Shown: positions 63,071 to 64,000 of the stretch, one piece after another
How positions within the stretch are numbered: position 1 is the stretch's first letter
Layout of the letters: each line of letters opens with the position of its first letter
From: JACCXJ01 sp050740695
Lineage (GTDB): Bacteria > Pseudomonadota > Gammaproteobacteria > JACCXJ01
DNA length: 64,000 bases
Reading direction: 5' to 3'
Assembly (NCBI GenBank): GCA_050740695.1
Contig: JBOIDR010000001.1
Coordinates: forward strand, 22,828-86,827
The notes under the pieces: generated by a model
Told to the model about the DNA's origin: nothing
Databases searched by the model: none
Seen by the model: only the letters and a program-made list of their open reading frames with translations
Made by a program: the position numbers and the translations under genes

Positions 63071-63322
63071 AATACCTTTGCCACCTCCTGGAGAACCGCA
63101 GCTCATCCCTGTCGATGTTCGCCCGCTCGTTCTTCCCGAAACCGTAGAGTAAAAAACCAACGATCGCCGCGGTTCGTGTCGACGATCGTTCGAGCGCCTC
63201 CCCGTTTCCCACGGCCTGGAAGCGCCACGCGCTTCTTGACCACATAACCCCCCGAGGTCGGCGTCGATAAGCCCGTGCTCCATTTCCGAGAAGGCTTCAA
63301 ATAGGCCTGCATAATGGCGCAA
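63060..63322 (-). pseudogene. Frameshifted RelE-type toxin remnant
   Basis: Three minus-strand frames together resemble a RelE-family toxin: FEAFSEMEHGLIDADLGG, then YVVKKRVALPGRGKRGGART followed by IVDTNRGDRWFFT, then LLYGFGKNERANIDRDEL. At least two frameshifts separate the pieces, so no functional toxin is made. An antitoxin partner is not recognisable. It abuts the recombinase remnant. Confidence 0.6.
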
Positions 63323-63337
63323 CGATCCGGTGCCAGA

Positions 63338-63655
63338 TTAGATGGTTGCAAGTCGCTCTACTGTGTCAGGGTAGTTCTCTACGAGGCGGATGAGCAGTGC
63401 AGCTTGAGCGTTCGGGTGGGCTCGACCTTGTTCCCAATTGTCTAGCGTTCGTTCATTAATGCGCAGATAGCGAGCGAATACAGCGCGTGACAGATTAAGT
63501 TTCAGGCGTAACCCAACGAGCTCTTCGGGCGTAACGGATGGCACGGGCATGGTTTCGACCGTATGCCGCCTCAGGGTAATTTTCCCTGGACGTTCAGTGG
63601 CCAATGCGTCAAAGCCCTCAGCAATTTCAGCAAACAGATTGCGCTTCTTCATCAC
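63338..63655 (-). CDS. higA: HigA-type XRE-family antitoxin
   Basis: The 105-residue protein ends in a helix-turn-helix domain (EELVGLRLKLNLSRAVFARYLRINERTLDNWEQGRAHPN), typical of antitoxins that follow a RelE/HigB-like toxin gene. Its start (MMKKRNLFAEIAEG) overlaps the toxin stop by four bases. It would bind the promoter and neutralise the toxin. The toxin itself seems truncated, so the antitoxin may now be solitary. Confidence 0.8.
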   Translation of the reverse strand: MMKKRNLFAEIAEGFDALATERPGKITLRRHTVETMPVPSVTPEELVGLRLKLNLSRAVFARYLRINERTLDNWEQGRAHPNAQAALLIRLVENYPDTVERLATI

Positions 63656-63843
63656 TTACTCCTTGCAGCCACTTCGCTTTCGAGCAGAACCTTGAGAGCT
63701 TTCTTCTCCGTGGCCGTCAGATCGGTAACCTCATCTTTGTCATAAACCGTGAATAACCAGAACTGGAAGTCATTGAGCCACCAGTAGTAGATGACTCGCA
63801 AACCACCCCGCTTGCCCTTAGGCGTCGTAAAGAAATAAAGCAA
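63652..63843 (-). pseudogene. higB: HigB/RelE-like toxin, 5' end replaced by an insertion sequence
   Basis: The 63 visible residues (LYFFTTPKGKRGGLRVIYYW, YDKDEVTDLTATEKKALKVL) match the C-terminal half of HigB-type RelE toxins. The N-terminal half (about 45 residues with the usual GxGGxRKxRW segment) is missing. Immediately upstream, sequence belonging to a transposase end begins. Transcription and translation from the native start are therefore lost. Confidence 0.65.
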
Positions 63844-63864
63844 CTTAGCTTTTTAGTTGCGGTC

Positions 63865-64000
63865 GGCTTAGTGGCCGTCGGCCTGATGACATAGTTCCAT
63901 TCGCCATGAAACTTGTTGGGCTTGAGATTGATACGCTTCATTTGCCCGTTGGTGACTTTGCGACCGGTTGGATATTTTCGGCGATCCAATCGGCATGTCA
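63865..64000 (-). mobile_element. ISAzo13-like transposase 3' end (runs off window)
   Basis: The minus strand reads LDRRKYPTGRKVTNGQMKRI, then NLKPNKFHGEWNYVIRP. This matches my recollection of the C-terminus of ISAzo13-family transposases (YPTGxKVTxxQM...FHGEWNYTI). The upstream part lies beyond the right edge. A short direct repetition follows (GGCCACTAAGCC then GACCGCAACTAAAAAGC) and may hold the element terminus. It disrupts the higB gene. Confidence 0.55.

Noticed and set aside
62868..63245. 125-codon minus frame as an intact gene
   Set aside because: Its first part is one frame of the broken RelE-like toxin and its second part is antisense to the recombinase remnant.

Overview
The window is a GC-rich chromosomal segment of a gammaproteobacterium that carries a copper membrane monooxygenase (PmoCAB/AmoCAB type). 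Gammaproteobacterial affiliation is inferred from gene order: smc-zipA-ligA, ruvC-ruvA, pcnB-folK-panB-panC-panD, and an atpI-atpBEFHAGDC operon. The monooxygenase subunits keep the copper ligands of the Methylococcus enzyme and are followed by a PmoD/AmoD-type protein. The host is therefore probably a methane or ammonia oxidiser (Methylococcales-, Nitrosococcus- or USC-gamma-like). The sequence alone does not settle the substrate, and no hao or methanol dehydrogenase gene lies in the window.

Layout. 1-1.4 kb: a GST gene cut by the left edge and a vapBC module. 1.5-5 kb: yebC, ruvC, ruvA (no ruvB) and a secreted SMP-30-like lactonase. 5.2-8.2 kb (minus): carbon-nitrogen hydrolase, glmU and a Uma2-type nuclease. 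8.4-16.2 kb (minus): the F1Fo-ATPase operon, interrupted by two GC-rich inverted-repeat islands. 16.2-19.6 kb: a Pycsar-effector-like membrane protein, an exported protein with 14 WD40 repeats, and a short secreted protein. 19.8-25 kb: a DUF29 gene, then smc-zipA followed by a collapsed ligA remnant. 25.1-33.2 kb: HAD phosphatase, Ser/Thr kinase, class I terpene synthase, and a coupled set of PstS-like protein, outer-membrane barrel and GGDEF/EAL protein. 33.2-39.9 kb: a membrane-spanning MutS-family ATPase, divergent from a Gld-type ABC exporter operon and mutM. 39.9-44.9 kb (minus): pmoC-pmoA-pmoB-pmoD-sohB with a recognisable promoter, an intergenic hairpin and an internal terminator. 45-49.8 kb: a lipase-NACHT protein, a GT4 glycosyltransferase and a CBS protein. 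49.8-54 kb: an outer-membrane protein and pntAa-pntAb-pntB. 54.5-58.1 kb: a small lipoprotein, a multicopper oxidase plus membrane cupredoxin behind a near-ideal FNR/ANR class II promoter, and a 37-residue membrane peptide. 58.4-62.7 kb: panD, panC, panB, folK, pcnB. 62.75-64 kb: tRNA-Glu(CTC) followed by an accessory scar of a serine-recombinase remnant, a decayed RelE-type toxin, a higBA module and an ISAzo13-like transposase end.

Most genes are core housekeeping genes. Energy metabolism is well represented (ATP synthase, proton-translocating transhydrogenase, copper monooxygenase, copper oxidase). The less ordinary parts are the lipase-NACHT protein, the Pycsar-like protein, the membrane MutS, the FNR-controlled copper oxidase pair, the ligA wreck in its canonical slot, and many dispersed inverted-repeat elements, some inside operons and one forming the 3' end of panC.
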